Origin: Candidatus Gastranaerophilales bacterium
GTDB taxonomy: Bacteria; Cyanobacteriota; Vampirovibrionia; Gastranaerophilales; Gastranaerophilaceae
DNA length: 39,542 nt
Direction: 5' to 3'
Assembly: GCA_944325535.1 (NCBI GenBank)
Contig: CALVAL010000012.1
Location: 1 to 39,542, forward strand
Part shown: positions 9,556 through 17,196 of the stretch, piece by piece
Numbering within the stretch: position 1 is the stretch's first letter
How the letters are laid out: every line of letters starts with the position of its first letter
Notes under the pieces: generated by a model
Told to the model about the DNA's origin: nothing
Databases searched by the model: none
The model's input: the letters and a program-made list of their open reading frames with translations, nothing else
Made by a program: the position numbers and the translations under genes

Positions 9556-9879
9556 CTATTTTCCCATATTTTTTTCATTATATTCTTTAAACATTTTGCT
9601 TAATAATTTTTCTTCAGGGGATTTTTTTCTAAAAAGATTTAAAAACCATATTTTCATTATATTAAAACCTATTTTAGAAAATAAAGGTGCATTTTTAATT
9701 GTAGGAGATTTTGTCTTTGAGACATATTCAAAATTATCAACAGCTAATTTAGAAAACTCATCTACGGATTTTTTATATTCTTTATAATTACCTAGTAAAG
9801 TATTGTATGTAACATCACTTCTTAATTGCCTCAACTTGTCTGTTACAAGTTTTGCTCTATCAAATGTAACTTTTGCCAT
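9556..9879 (-). CDS. small helical hypothetical protein
   Basis: A 107-residue, lysine-rich, mostly helical protein (MAKVTFDRAKLVTDKLRQL at the start). A short hydrophobic patch (FSKIGFNIMKIWFLNLF) near residue 80 might touch the membrane. Start chosen at the ATG with AAGGAG about 10 nt upstream; an upstream in-frame ATG has none. It has its own strong promoter directly downstream of the serS terminator. No family recognised. Confidence 0.6.
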   Translation of the reverse strand: MAKVTFDRAKLVTDKLRQLRSDVTYNTLLGNYKEYKKSVDEFSKLAVDNFEYVSKTKSPTIKNAPLFSKIGFNIMKIWFLNLFRKKSPEEKLLSKMFKEYNEKNMGK

Positions 9880-9908
9880 ATATTTTCGACTCCTTAAGTG
9901 TAGAAAAA

Positions 9909-9937
9909 ATTCTATCATATTTTATTTATAGAGTCAA
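9909..9937 (-). promoter_or_regulatory. strong promoter of the 107-aa protein gene
   Basis: Minus strand: TTGACT, 17-bp spacer, TAGAAT, with TG one base before the -10. It begins 1 nt after the T-run of the serS terminator. One of the best promoter matches in the window. Confidence 0.75.
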
Positions 9938-9938
9938 T

Positions 9939-9960
9939 AAAAAAGAGGGCTTATGCCCTC
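9939..9960 (-). terminator. serS intrinsic terminator
   Basis: Minus strand: GAGGGC-ATAA-GCCCTC followed by TTTTTT, 4 nt after the serS stop codon. Confidence 0.9.
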
Positions 9961-9964
9961 TTTT

Positions 9965-11227
9965 TTATATTTTATCAAATCCTGTGTATTTCCTTAAAAC
10001 TTCAGGAATAATAATTGTTCCATCTTCTTGTTGGAAATTCTCTACAATAGCCGCGAAAGTTCTTCCAACCGCCAAGCCTGAACCGTTTAGAGTATGAACG
10101 AAACGAACTTTTCCGTCTTTATCACGATATCTTATGTTTGCTCTTCTAGCTTGGTAATCTCCAAAATTAGAGCAGCTAGAAATTTCTTTATAAGTATTAT
10201 AAGAAGGTAGCCATACTTCTAAGTCAAAACATTTATTTGCACTAAATCCGATATCAGCTGTGCATAATGCAACTCTTCTATATGGAAGACCTAATTTTTC
10301 TAAGCAGATTTCAGCGTTTCTTGTTAATTTTTCATGCTCTTCTTTGCTTGTCTCTGGAGTTGTTAATTTTACCATTTCTACTTTATTGAATTGGTGTACT
10401 CTAATTAGACCTCTTGTATCTTTACCAGCAGAGCCTGCTTCACGTCTAAAACAAGGTGTATATGCTGTCATATATTTAGGTAAATCATCTTCACTAAGAA
10501 TTTCACCTGAGTAGATATTTGTAACAGGAACTTCTGCTGTTGGTATTAAATACAAGTCTTCATCTACGCACTTATACATATCTTCTGCAAATTTAGGCAA
10601 CTGTCCTGTTCCAGTCATAGTTGCAGCGTTTGCCATAAATGGAGGTAGGATTTCTTCATATCCGTGCTCTTCTGTATGTAAATCTAAAAAGAATTGTATA
10701 ATTGCACGTTCTAATCTTGCACCTTTTCCACGATATAGAGTGAATCTTGATTGAGAAATTTTTACACCTCTTTCAAAATCTACAATACCTTTTTCTTCGC
10801 ATAAATCCCAATGGGCTTTTGGAGTGAATGAAAATTTAGTTGGCTCACCCCAAGTACTTACTGTAGGATTATCATCTTCTGATTGACCTATTGGAGTAGT
10901 CTCATCAGGAATATTTGGAGTTCTTAAAAGTAAATCTCTTTGAGCGTTGTCTAATTCAACTTGCTTTTCTTCTAATTCTTTTATTTCATCGCCTAATTTT
11001 CTAACATCTTCTTGGATAGCGTCAGTATTTTCTCCATTCTTTTTCATCATCCCGATTTTTTGTGATTCGTTTTTTCTTTTTGCTCTTAATTCATCAGCTT
11101 GAGCTTGAATTTTTCTTCTTTCAGCATCTATTTCTATCACCTTATCAATAGATAATTCTGGATTTCTTCTTTTTAATAGCTCATTAATTTTTTCAGGATT
11201 TTCTCTGATTAATTTAATATCTAACAT
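9965..11227 (-). CDS. serS: serine-tRNA ligase
   Basis: Charges tRNA-Ser (and tRNA-Sec where present). A class II synthetase of 420 aa, the normal length. The N-terminal antiparallel coiled coil that grips the tRNA long arm spans about residues 25-100 (rich in K/E/R/Q). The catalytic domain has TAEVPVTN (serine pocket), motif 2 [19 protein letters not shown], and motif 3 [13 protein letters not shown] near the C-terminus. I chose the ATG of [10 protein letters not shown] because GAGGTGG precedes it; a GTG 3 codons upstream is part of that Shine-Dalgarno. No T-box is visible in the roughly 30-nt leader. Confidence 0.96.
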   Translation of the reverse strand: MLDIKLIRENPEKINELLKRRNPELSIDKVIEIDAERRKIQAQADELRAKRKNESQKIGMMKKNGENTDAIQEDVRKLGDEIKELEEKQVELDNAQRDLLLRTPNIPDETTPIGQSEDDNPTVSTWGEPTKFSFTPKAHWDLCEEKGIVDFERGVKISQSRFTLYRGKGARLERAIIQFFLDLHTEEHGYEEILPPFMANAATMTGTGQLPKFAEDMYKCVDEDLYLIPTAEVPVTNIYSGEILSEDDLPKYMTAYTPCFRREAGSAGKDTRGLIRVHQFNKVEMVKLTTPETSKEEHEKLTRNAEICLEKLGLPYRRVALCTADIGFSANKCFDLEVWLPSYNTYKEISSCSNFGDYQARRANIRYRDKDGKVRFVHTLNGSGLAVGRTFAAIVENFQQEDGTIIIPEVLRKYTGFDKI

Positions 11228-11263
11228 TCTATCCACCTCGTTTCATACTAAATATCTATTTCA

Positions 11264-11272
11264 AGTTTAGCA
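11264..11272 (-). promoter_or_regulatory. extended -10 of serS
   Basis: Minus strand TGCTAAACT (TGn plus TAAACT), inside TTTATGCTAAAC, one of the TATGCTAnA(a/c)T elements of this window. Predicted leader about 30 nt. Confidence 0.45.
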
Positions 11273-11346
11273 TAAAAATAAAATAGTAATGAGCTATGAT
11301 AAGATTTTTAAGTGCTTATTTTATTTTTACTGCGAATTATAAAATT

Positions 11347-12390
11347 TTAATTTATGAACATACAATCGCCATAGCTGTAGAAGCGATATTTTTCTTTAAT
11401 TGCTTCTGCATATGCTTCAAATATAAAATCTTTTCCTGCTAAAGCACTTACTAGCATCAACAATGTTGATTTTGGTAAGTGGAAATTTGTAATCAATTTA
11501 TCTACAACTTTAAACTCGTATGGAGGGTAAATAAATAGTTCAGAAGCAGATTTGCAAGCCTTTATTTCTCCAAATTGTTGGAACGCTGTCTCAAGAGTTC
11601 TTACAGTAGTTGTACCTACTGCTATTAACTTTTTCCCTTCTGACTTTGCTTTATTTATTAAATTAGCAGTTTCTTCACTTATTTCAAAAGCTTCAGAATC
11701 CATTTTATGATCCAAAACGTTTTCACATTTTACAGGTCTAAATGTTCCTATTCCCACATTTAAAGTTACATATCCAATTTGAACACCTTTATTTTTTAAT
11801 TTTTCTAAAATCTCTTGAGTAAAATGCAATCCAGCTGTAGGTGCTGCAACTGAGCCTTCATCTTTAGCATATACTGTCTGATATCTCTCAAAATCTAATT
11901 TTTTCAAAGCTTCATTAGACATTTTTCTTTCGATATATGGTGGAAGTGGAATATTTCCGACTCTATGTAAGATTTCAAAAATATCACCTTCATAAATCAT
12001 TTTAACAAGCCATTTACCATCATCAGGTAACGATTCTAATACTTCGCATGAGAGCTCATCAGAAATTTTTACAATAGTTCCAACTTTTACTCTTTTAGAA
12101 GGCTTTATTAATACTTCCCAATTATGATTATCTTTTTCTTTTAATAAAAATACCTCAATTTTTGCACCGGTATCTTTATATCCATATAATCTTGCAGGAA
12201 TAACTTTTGTATTATTCAATATCAAAATACAATTATCATCAATCAAATCTACAATGTCATAAAAATGTTTGTGCAAAATTTTATGCTCACTAGGGTTAAG
12301 TACAAGCATTTTTGAATTTTCACGCTTATCGCTAGGTCTTTGAGCTATTAATTCTTCCGGCAATTGATAATCAAATTCTGATAATAACAT
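11347..12390 (-). CDS. queA: tRNA preQ1(34) S-adenosylmethionine ribosyltransferase-isomerase
   Basis: QueA transfers and isomerises the ribosyl moiety of SAM onto preQ1 at position 34 of tRNAs, making epoxyqueuosine. The 347-residue protein shows the family start (FDYQLPEELIAQRP), AAPTAGLHFTQEIL, LNVGIGTFRPV, and the C-terminal TNFHLPKSTLLMLVSALAG. Full length. A GAGGATT Shine-Dalgarno precedes the ATG. No other queuosine gene is in the window. The promoter overlaps the downstream flank of the preceding gene's terminator. Confidence 0.96.
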   Translation of the reverse strand: MLLSEFDYQLPEELIAQRPSDKRENSKMLVLNPSEHKILHKHFYDIVDLIDDNCILILNNTKVIPARLYGYKDTGAKIEVFLLKEKDNHNWEVLIKPSKRVKVGTIVKISDELSCEVLESLPDDGKWLVKMIYEGDIFEILHRVGNIPLPPYIERKMSNEALKKLDFERYQTVYAKDEGSVAAPTAGLHFTQEILEKLKNKGVQIGYVTLNVGIGTFRPVKCENVLDHKMDSEAFEISEETANLINKAKSEGKKLIAVGTTTVRTLETAFQQFGEIKACKSASELFIYPPYEFKVVDKLITNFHLPKSTLLMLVSALAGKDFIFEAYAEAIKEKYRFYSYGDCMFIN

Positions 12391-12409
12391 TTTTTAATCC
12401 TCTTTTTTA

Positions 12410-12418
12410 ATTTTAGCA
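12410..12418 (-). promoter_or_regulatory. extended -10 of queA
   Basis: Minus strand TGCTAAAAT (TGn plus TAAAAT) within TTTATGCTAAAATT. The leader is about 15 nt, enough for the GAGG Shine-Dalgarno but too short for a preQ1 riboswitch. Confidence 0.55.
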
Positions 12419-12432
12419 TAAAGTAAATAAAA

Positions 12433-12464
12433 GGTGGCATTGGATAAATTTATCCAATGCCACC
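12433..12464 (-). terminator. terminator of the 160-aa protein gene
   Basis: A perfect 32-nt inverted repeat (arms GGTGGCATTGGATAAA and its complement), followed on the minus strand by TTTTATTT. It lies 17 nt beyond the stop codon and just before the queA promoter. Unusually long and GC-rich for the region. Confidence 0.85.
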
Positions 12465-12481
12465 TTTACTAATTATTTATA

Positions 12482-12964
12482 CTATTCAAAAAAACTGTTA
12501 TTTTTAAGTTGTTCTTTAATATTTCTTTGAGCTTGTTTTAATTTTTCTACTTTTGTAAATTCTAACTCTTTTTTACTTATAAAATCATCATAAGATGACT
12601 TTTCTATCATCTGACATAATTTTTGCGTTGCATCTTTTAAATCTCGATCTGATGCTGCAACAAAACCAGATTTTTTAGAAAATAATTGAAATAGTTTATT
12701 CTTTGCTTTATATGAAACTTTCATAATTGCCTCTATAGGTTGATTTCCAAATGGTCCATAATATGTATCAGTTGTAAATGTTATAGTTCCATCATGTTTT
12801 TCAAAAAATTCTTTTACTCCCTTACTATTTTTTAAAGCTTTTGTTAAAGATTCTTGAGGAACAATCTCATCAACAAACATCTTTTTAAATTTTATATTTT
12901 TTAAAGCTTTAAAATTTAAATTTTGAACATTTGAATTTGTTGTTTGAAATTTGTCAATTTGCAT
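12482..12964 (-). CDS. hypothetical protein with N-terminal FKAL motif
   Basis: A 160-residue soluble protein with no signal peptide or membrane segment. The N-terminus is Asn/Gln-rich and disordered-looking (MQIDKFQTTNSNVQNLNFKA), then a mixed alpha/beta domain with GTITFTTDTYYGPFGNQ, and a basic helical C-terminus. The NFKAL element resembles the N-terminal Phe-Lys motif of other small proteins in this window. Clear AAGGAG Shine-Dalgarno and a strong terminator show it is a real independent gene. Family and function not recognised. Confidence 0.65.
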   Translation of the reverse strand: MQIDKFQTTNSNVQNLNFKALKNIKFKKMFVDEIVPQESLTKALKNSKGVKEFFEKHDGTITFTTDTYYGPFGNQPIEAIMKVSYKAKNKLFQLFSKKSGFVAASDRDLKDATQKLCQMIEKSSYDDFISKKELEFTKVEKLKQAQRNIKEQLKNNSFFE

Positions 12965-12999
12965 ATTATTTACTCCTTAAATTTTAATACATTTATTCT

Positions 13000-13030
13000 A
13001 AAACTCGTAAAAATAAAATTTGCGAGTTTT
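13000..13030 (-). terminator. hairpin after the HTH gene
   Basis: A 12-bp stem (AAAACTCG core, one G-T wobble) with a 7-nt loop, 18 nt beyond the stop codon of the minus-strand HTH gene. The following T-run is short (TTTTAG), so termination strength is uncertain. Confidence 0.6.
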
Positions 13031-13048
13031 AATAAATTTTTGAAAATA

Positions 13049-13261
13049 TTAATTAGATTTTTTATTTATTTCAATTTCATAGCCTAAAAGGTCTGCAATA
13101 GTTTTTACCTCATCATATCTAAAAGAACTCAAAGAAATTTTATGTAGTAAACTTTGTTGAGTATAATGTTTACCTGTTTTTTCGACTAATAATTGTGCAA
13201 GAGCTTTTGCTGTAAGTCTTTCTCTCATCATCATTATTTTTACCTGTTCTTTAGAATTCAT
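13049..13261 (-). CDS. small helix-turn-helix regulator
   Basis: A 70-residue protein consisting of one HTH domain. ERLTAKALAQLLVEKTGKHYTQQSLLHKI gives a helix-turn-helix of XRE type with the recognition helix at TQQSLLHKI. FRYDEVKTIADLLGYEIEI is the closing helix and strand typical of such small regulators. Probably a DNA-binding repressor or adapter; targets unknown, possibly neighbouring promoters. AAGGAG Shine-Dalgarno. Stands alone with its own promoter and hairpin. Confidence 0.75.
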   Translation of the reverse strand: MNSKEQVKIMMMRERLTAKALAQLLVEKTGKHYTQQSLLHKISLSSFRYDEVKTIADLLGYEIEINKKSN

Positions 13262-13282
13262 ATTAACTCCTTATTTTAAATA

Positions 13283-13312
13283 ATTATACCCCAATAAAAA
13301 AATATCCGACAA
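13283..13312 (-). promoter_or_regulatory. promoter of the HTH gene
   Basis: Minus strand: TTGTCG, 18-bp spacer, TATAAT. The -10 is perfect, the -35 four of six. Leader about 15 nt including AAGGAG. Confidence 0.6.
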
Positions 13313-13316
13313 TTAA

Positions 13317-13350
13317 TAAAACAACTCCCAATCAATTTACTGGAAGTTGT
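13317..13350 (-). terminator. yidC terminator
   Basis: Minus strand: ACAACTTCC pairs with GGGAGTTGT (one G-U), followed by TTTTATT. It lies 23 nt past the yidC stop codon. Confidence 0.75.
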
Positions 13351-13373
13351 TCTATACTATTTTTATTTAAAAG

Positions 13374-14456
13374 TTATTTTTCTTGGATTTTTTTAGCATT
13401 AGCTAAATCAATATCATCAACTTTATTAGCTTTCTTTTCATCCTCTGCTTCAAGCTGTTTATTAATAATAACAGTCTGAATTACTTGGAAAATATTACTT
13501 GAAATCAAGTATAAAAGTACACCGGCAGGGATTGGAATAATTATGAATGTGAATGTAAGCATAATAGGCATAAACGTATTCATAGATTTTTGCATAGCCT
13601 TTTGAGCTTCATCCTGTTCTGCATTCTTATTCATTGCCATCATTGCTTTTTGTGAGAATATCATTGTTACTGCAAATAAAGCAATAAGCAATAAAACGTC
13701 ATAATGGAATGATTGTTTTACTTCTTTTGTAGGAATAGAGCTAATTAAAATACCGTCTTTTCTTACAAAAGTCATTTTTTCTGTTTCTTTTGTCTGAACA
13801 TCTGTTACATTGATTTCAGCTTTTTCAATCTGATCTAGCTGGCTAAATTTCAAATTCAAGCTATCTAAGCTTACTTTGAAATCAGCAGTTTCTCCAGGTA
13901 CTAATTCACCTTGTAATTCTACCGCCTTAGTAGGTTTTTCTATTTTGACATTTTCAAGAGGCTCATCAACACCTTTTAAATAAACTTTTGCACTCTTTCC
14001 TGCCATAAAAGTATCATATTTTGATACCCCTAAAGTTCCATCTTGTGAAATTCCTGCAGAGGTTTTTAATGTAGCATCTAGTCTTTTGATAAATAAAAAC
14101 TGTGAATCTCCTGCCATTTGAATAAATTGAGGGCTCATCAAAGTTGAATATAATAAAATAAATATAGGCATTTGTATAAGAAGCGGAAAACAACCAGCCA
14201 TTGGATTAAATTTGTGCTCCTTATAAAATTCCATCATTTTTTGTTGCATAACCTGAGGGTTACTTTTATATCTTTCTTGGATAGCTTTCATTTTTGGCTG
14301 CAACATTTGCATAGTTCTCATAGAACGTTGTTGAGAAAGACCTAAAGGCCACATTGCAGCTCTTACAATTATTGTTAATAAAATAATCCCGATACCATAG
14401 CTTCCAGCAATAGAAAGCATTTTTAAAACATCAATGGTTAGTGTAGTAAAATCCAT
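13374..14456 (-). CDS. yidC: membrane protein insertase YidC/Oxa1/Alb3 family
   Basis: Inserts and folds inner-membrane proteins, alone or with SecYEG. From the chosen ATG (MDFTTL, preceded by GGGAAGAG) the protein is 360 aa. It has the five-helix core: TM1 about 17-33 ending in conserved Arg32 (ILLTIIVRAAMWPLGLSQQR), a cytosolic hairpin 45-85, TM2 about 89-106 (GCFPLLIQMPIFILLYSTL), TM3 about 251-268, and TM4/TM5 about 297-330 (PAGVLLYLISSNIFQVIQT). It lacks the large N-terminal domain of E. coli YidC. It carries an extra, beta-looking domain of about 115 residues (about 130-248) between TM2 and TM3 on the extracytoplasmic side. As I recall, cyanobacterial YidC has an extra domain in the same loop. 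Confidence 0.94.
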   Translation of the reverse strand: MDFTTLTIDVLKMLSIAGSYGIGIILLTIIVRAAMWPLGLSQQRSMRTMQMLQPKMKAIQERYKSNPQVMQQKMMEFYKEHKFNPMAGCFPLLIQMPIFILLYSTLMSPQFIQMAGDSQFLFIKRLDATLKTSAGISQDGTLGVSKYDTFMAGKSAKVYLKGVDEPLENVKIEKPTKAVELQGELVPGETADFKVSLDSLNLKFSQLDQIEKAEINVTDVQTKETEKMTFVRKDGILISSIPTKEVKQSFHYDVLLLIALFAVTMIFSQKAMMAMNKNAEQDEAQKAMQKSMNTFMPIMLTFTFIIIPIPAGVLLYLISSNIFQVIQTVIINKQLEAEDEKKANKVDDIDLANAKKIQEK

Positions 14457-14486
14457 ATTCTCTTCCCTAAATTGTCTAGTACTATT

Positions 14487-14506
14487 AAGTGTACAAATGT
14501 ACACTT
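14487..14506. promoter_or_regulatory. perfect dyad at the yidC transcription start (candidate operator)
   Basis: AAGTGTAC-AAAT-GTACACTT: 8-bp perfect arms, lying just after the predicted -10, around +1. Position and symmetry suit a repressor site. It shares GTGTACAAAT with the dyad before the decarboxylase gene. It could instead form an mRNA 5' hairpin. Confidence 0.5.
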
Positions 14507-14509
14507 CTC

Positions 14510-14538
14510 AAAATACTTTAAATATACCCCATAGTCAA
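14510..14538 (-). promoter_or_regulatory. yidC promoter
   Basis: Minus strand: TTGACT, 17-bp spacer, TATTTT. Predicted start near 14503, leader about 47 nt. An alternative TATAAT further upstream has no usable -35. Confidence 0.5.
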
Positions 14539-14595
14539 TATTAACAAAGGTATTATAAACAATTCTTTACTTTTATCTTTTTTTTCAAAAGAAAA

Positions 14596-14611
14596 CCGAG
14601 CTTTCGCTCGG
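14596..14611 (-). terminator. terminator of the GH13 gene
   Basis: Minus strand: CCGAGC-GAAA-GCTCGG, a stable GNRA-type loop, followed by TTTTCTTTT. About 100 nt beyond the stop codon. Confidence 0.85.
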
Positions 14612-14623
14612 TGAATCCCTATA

Positions 14624-14653
14624 TTACTTAATCGTAGTTTACTTAATCGTAAT
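14624..14653. repeat. two tandem copies of a 15-bp unit
   Basis: TTACTTAATCGTAGT is followed directly by TTACTTAATCGTAAT (14 of 15 identical). It lies between the GH13 gene's stop and its terminator, so it would be in the 3' UTR. No function evident. Confidence 0.6.
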
Positions 14654-14714
14654 TTATACTCCTAGGGGCAAATATAATTTTCTATTGAAATTTATATTTC
14701 CCGTTTGTTAAAAA

Positions 14715-16991
14715 CTATTTGATTACTGTGAAGAATTTAAATTCTCCTGGCATCAACTTTCCAAAAGAAAGAGAATTAGTAGCGGCTACAAATTTTTCTT
14801 CGATGTAGTCAACTCCATCAAATCTGAATTCTGACACTATTGAATAATCACAAGATAATTCTATAGTTTTGTCAAAGACTTCTCTTCCTTCTACGATTTC
14901 CGACCAAGAATTTCCGTTTTCTTCTTTTAAGAATTTTTCAGTTGGCGAGTGATAATTAGCTACAACAAGAATTGAATTCTTTAAGCCTTCTTTTTGGATT
15001 TGCCATACTACAAAACCATCATCATCTTGTCTTATAATATGAGCTTCTCCATCAGTAATTACCGGTGTATTTTTTACAAATCTATCCAATGCATCAAATT
15101 TTGAATAGAAATCGTAATCTTTTTCTCTTTTCATAGATACTTCATTTCCGATTACATATTCCATACCACCATTTGTAAATGATTCATCTCCATCAATGTA
15201 CATAACCGGTCTTTGAGCATGACGACCTCCTGGAAGGAATTTGTATTTAAACCATTTGAACAATGCTCCTTGCTGACCTAGTTGAGCTGGATATCTGTCA
15301 ATTGCTTCAAATTCCCCATCTTGGTTATTATAAGATTTTAAAATTGATAATGGTGTAGATTTTTTTACTGACACATTATAATTTGAAAGATTTAAATTAT
15401 CTTCTGCAATTGCTTCTGGAGTTTTATAGCTTTGAGATACGATATCATTTCCCCATAGCAAATCAAAATTCATATCTTGATGGTATTCTTTGAAATAGTT
15501 ATCCCATAGCATATATTCCGCTAAAGTTGCAAAATAAGGGATTTTTTCTTTCATTGCATCATTAAGCATACCAAGTACTTTTCTTGGAGCTCTATAGCTA
15601 ATTGGAATTCCATTTTCTTCAGAGACTCTATCAACAATATGGTCGATATGGTCAACTCTAAATCCGTCGAAGTTGAATTCTTCTTGTAAATTCTTCATAT
15701 AGTCAATAAAGAATTTTATTACATCATTATTATACTTACCATTTTCAAGGCATACAAAATAATAAGGAGTTTGACAATCTAAATTTGCAAATTTAGAAAC
15801 ATCCTCACCATCATATTTGTAGTGTTTAAATGTTGGATAAGAAGCTCCTTCGCTCATTCTATCAAACACTGGAACTCCTGCTGAACACCAAGCGCCTCCA
15901 GGAGCTGGCCACATACCTTCGGAAATTAAGCCTTGAATAATTTCGCTTTGGTTAAAGATATCTTTTTCAGTCATATTTTTGCCGCGATTATTTTTTGATA
16001 GTCTATTAATAATCATGCGTGCTTTTTTATGTAATTTATCTTGAATACTTTTTTCTAACATAGAATTAGATAGGAAAATTTTAGTTTCTTTTAAATTTTC
16101 ATCAATTTCATCAAAAATTTTCTTATAGTGTTCCGTTAAATCACCATAGCTTTCGCCTTTAATATCTTTTTTGTAGATTCCACTTACGATATCTAAATCA
16201 TCTTTTGAATATTTATCAGATAAATTTTTTACTGCGCTATCTACATTTTTTATTAATTCATCAATTAGTGCATTAATATCAAACCATCTTGCACAATCAG
16301 GATTGATTAAAACAACTTTTGAGAAACGACCGGTTTGAGGAAGTATATCATAAATCACAGGGTGTCCTGCTAGCTGAGTCATTTGGATAAACATTTTTAC
16401 CTGCTCATCAGCACCTAATCCTGTTCTGTCTTTTATAACACTATCTTCCAAGCTAGGACTTACGCAACTTGCTGTTGGTAAATATGCACATTCAAATTCT
16501 CTAGGATGGAATGGTATTAGATACATTGTAGTTGAGAAAATATTATTTTCTAAATTTCCACTTGGAAGGATTAGTAATTGTCTCATCCAGTCCATGAATT
16601 TTCCACAATCTTTAGAATTATTACCATTACCTAGCCCTGCTAGGTTTGTTAGCTTGATATTATGACCTTCTTTTTGAAGCCAAGAAGAATCTTTTACATT
16701 ATTTCTTGCAAGCACGCTAGATTTTGTGAAATTAAATTCGCTATCTTTAAATACGCCATTCAATTCCCATTTAGATTCAAGTGCATATAAAACTTCTGCA
16801 TCAGTTAATTCTTCTAATGCCTTTATTTGTGGATAAGGAAGATACCCGTATTTTTTTACTGTTGAGCTTAAATATTCTTTTCTTTCGTCAGAAATATTTT
16901 CACTTGGATATAAATTTTTTAACTTAGAATAAAAATTGTTTAAATTTTCGCAAGAGCTCGCAGTCTCTTTTTTAAACAAAAAATCTAACAT
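14715..16991 (-). CDS. divergent GH13 alpha-amylase-family glucanohydrolase
   Basis: A 758-residue cytosolic protein (no signal peptide), probably acting on maltodextrin or glycogen. GH13 region II is NFDGFRVDHIDHIVD with nucleophile Asp447. Region III is ATLAEYMLW with acid/base Glu492. Region IV appears to be SYNNQDGE with Asp558, where the usual N-H-D histidine is Gln. Region I may be IYDILPQTG (Asp215), which also lacks the usual His. Regions I and II are about 225 residues apart, implying a large inserted domain that includes a helical stretch (about 245-345). A C-terminal beta domain follows (ILVVANYHSP). GGAGAG precedes the ATG. The family is clear; bond specificity is not. Confidence 0.82.
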   Translation of the reverse strand: MLDFLFKKETASSCENLNNFYSKLKNLYPSENISDERKEYLSSTVKKYGYLPYPQIKALEELTDAEVLYALESKWELNGVFKDSEFNFTKSSVLARNNVKDSSWLQKEGHNIKLTNLAGLGNGNNSKDCGKFMDWMRQLLILPSGNLENNIFSTTMYLIPFHPREFECAYLPTASCVSPSLEDSVIKDRTGLGADEQVKMFIQMTQLAGHPVIYDILPQTGRFSKVVLINPDCARWFDINALIDELIKNVDSAVKNLSDKYSKDDLDIVSGIYKKDIKGESYGDLTEHYKKIFDEIDENLKETKIFLSNSMLEKSIQDKLHKKARMIINRLSKNNRGKNMTEKDIFNQSEIIQGLISEGMWPAPGGAWCSAGVPVFDRMSEGASYPTFKHYKYDGEDVSKFANLDCQTPYYFVCLENGKYNNDVIKFFIDYMKNLQEEFNFDGFRVDHIDHIVDRVSEENGIPISYRAPRKVLGMLNDAMKEKIPYFATLAEYMLWDNYFKEYHQDMNFDLLWGNDIVSQSYKTPEAIAEDNLNLSNYNVSVKKSTPLSILKSYNNQDGEFEAIDRYPAQLGQQGALFKWFKYKFLPGGRHAQRPVMYIDGDESFTNGGMEYVIGNEVSMKREKDYDFYSKFDALDRFVKNTPVITDGEAHIIRQDDDGFVVWQIQKEGLKNSILVVANYHSPTEKFLKEENGNSWSEIVEGREVFDKTIELSCDYSIVSEFRFDGVDYIEEKFVAATNSLSFGKLMPGEFKFFTVIK

Positions 16992-17041
16992 AGGGTACTC
17001 TCCTTTATATAAAATTTGTGATTGTTCGGATTTGTATAAAA

Positions 17042-17070
17042 ATCATATCACGCATATATATTTTTTACAA
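17042..17070 (-). promoter_or_regulatory. promoter of the GH13 gene
   Basis: Minus strand: TTGTAA, 17-bp spacer, TATGAT with an extended TG (TGATATGAT). Predicted leader about 44 nt. Confidence 0.65.
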
Positions 17071-17196
17071 ACAAACAAGTATTGATTGTAAATTTTTTGT
17101 AACAAAATGTTTTGAAAAACTAAAGTTTCAGAAAAAAATGCCGTAAATATAAACATAAAGTAAGAAATTTTTATGTAAGATAAGGAGTAACAAAAA

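Noticed and set aside
11228-11346. T-box leader before serS
   Set aside because: No T-box sequence or specifier stem; the short leader and terminator-free region do not fit.
12391-12420. preQ1 riboswitch before queA
   Set aside because: The predicted leader is about 15 nt, too short for any preQ1 class.
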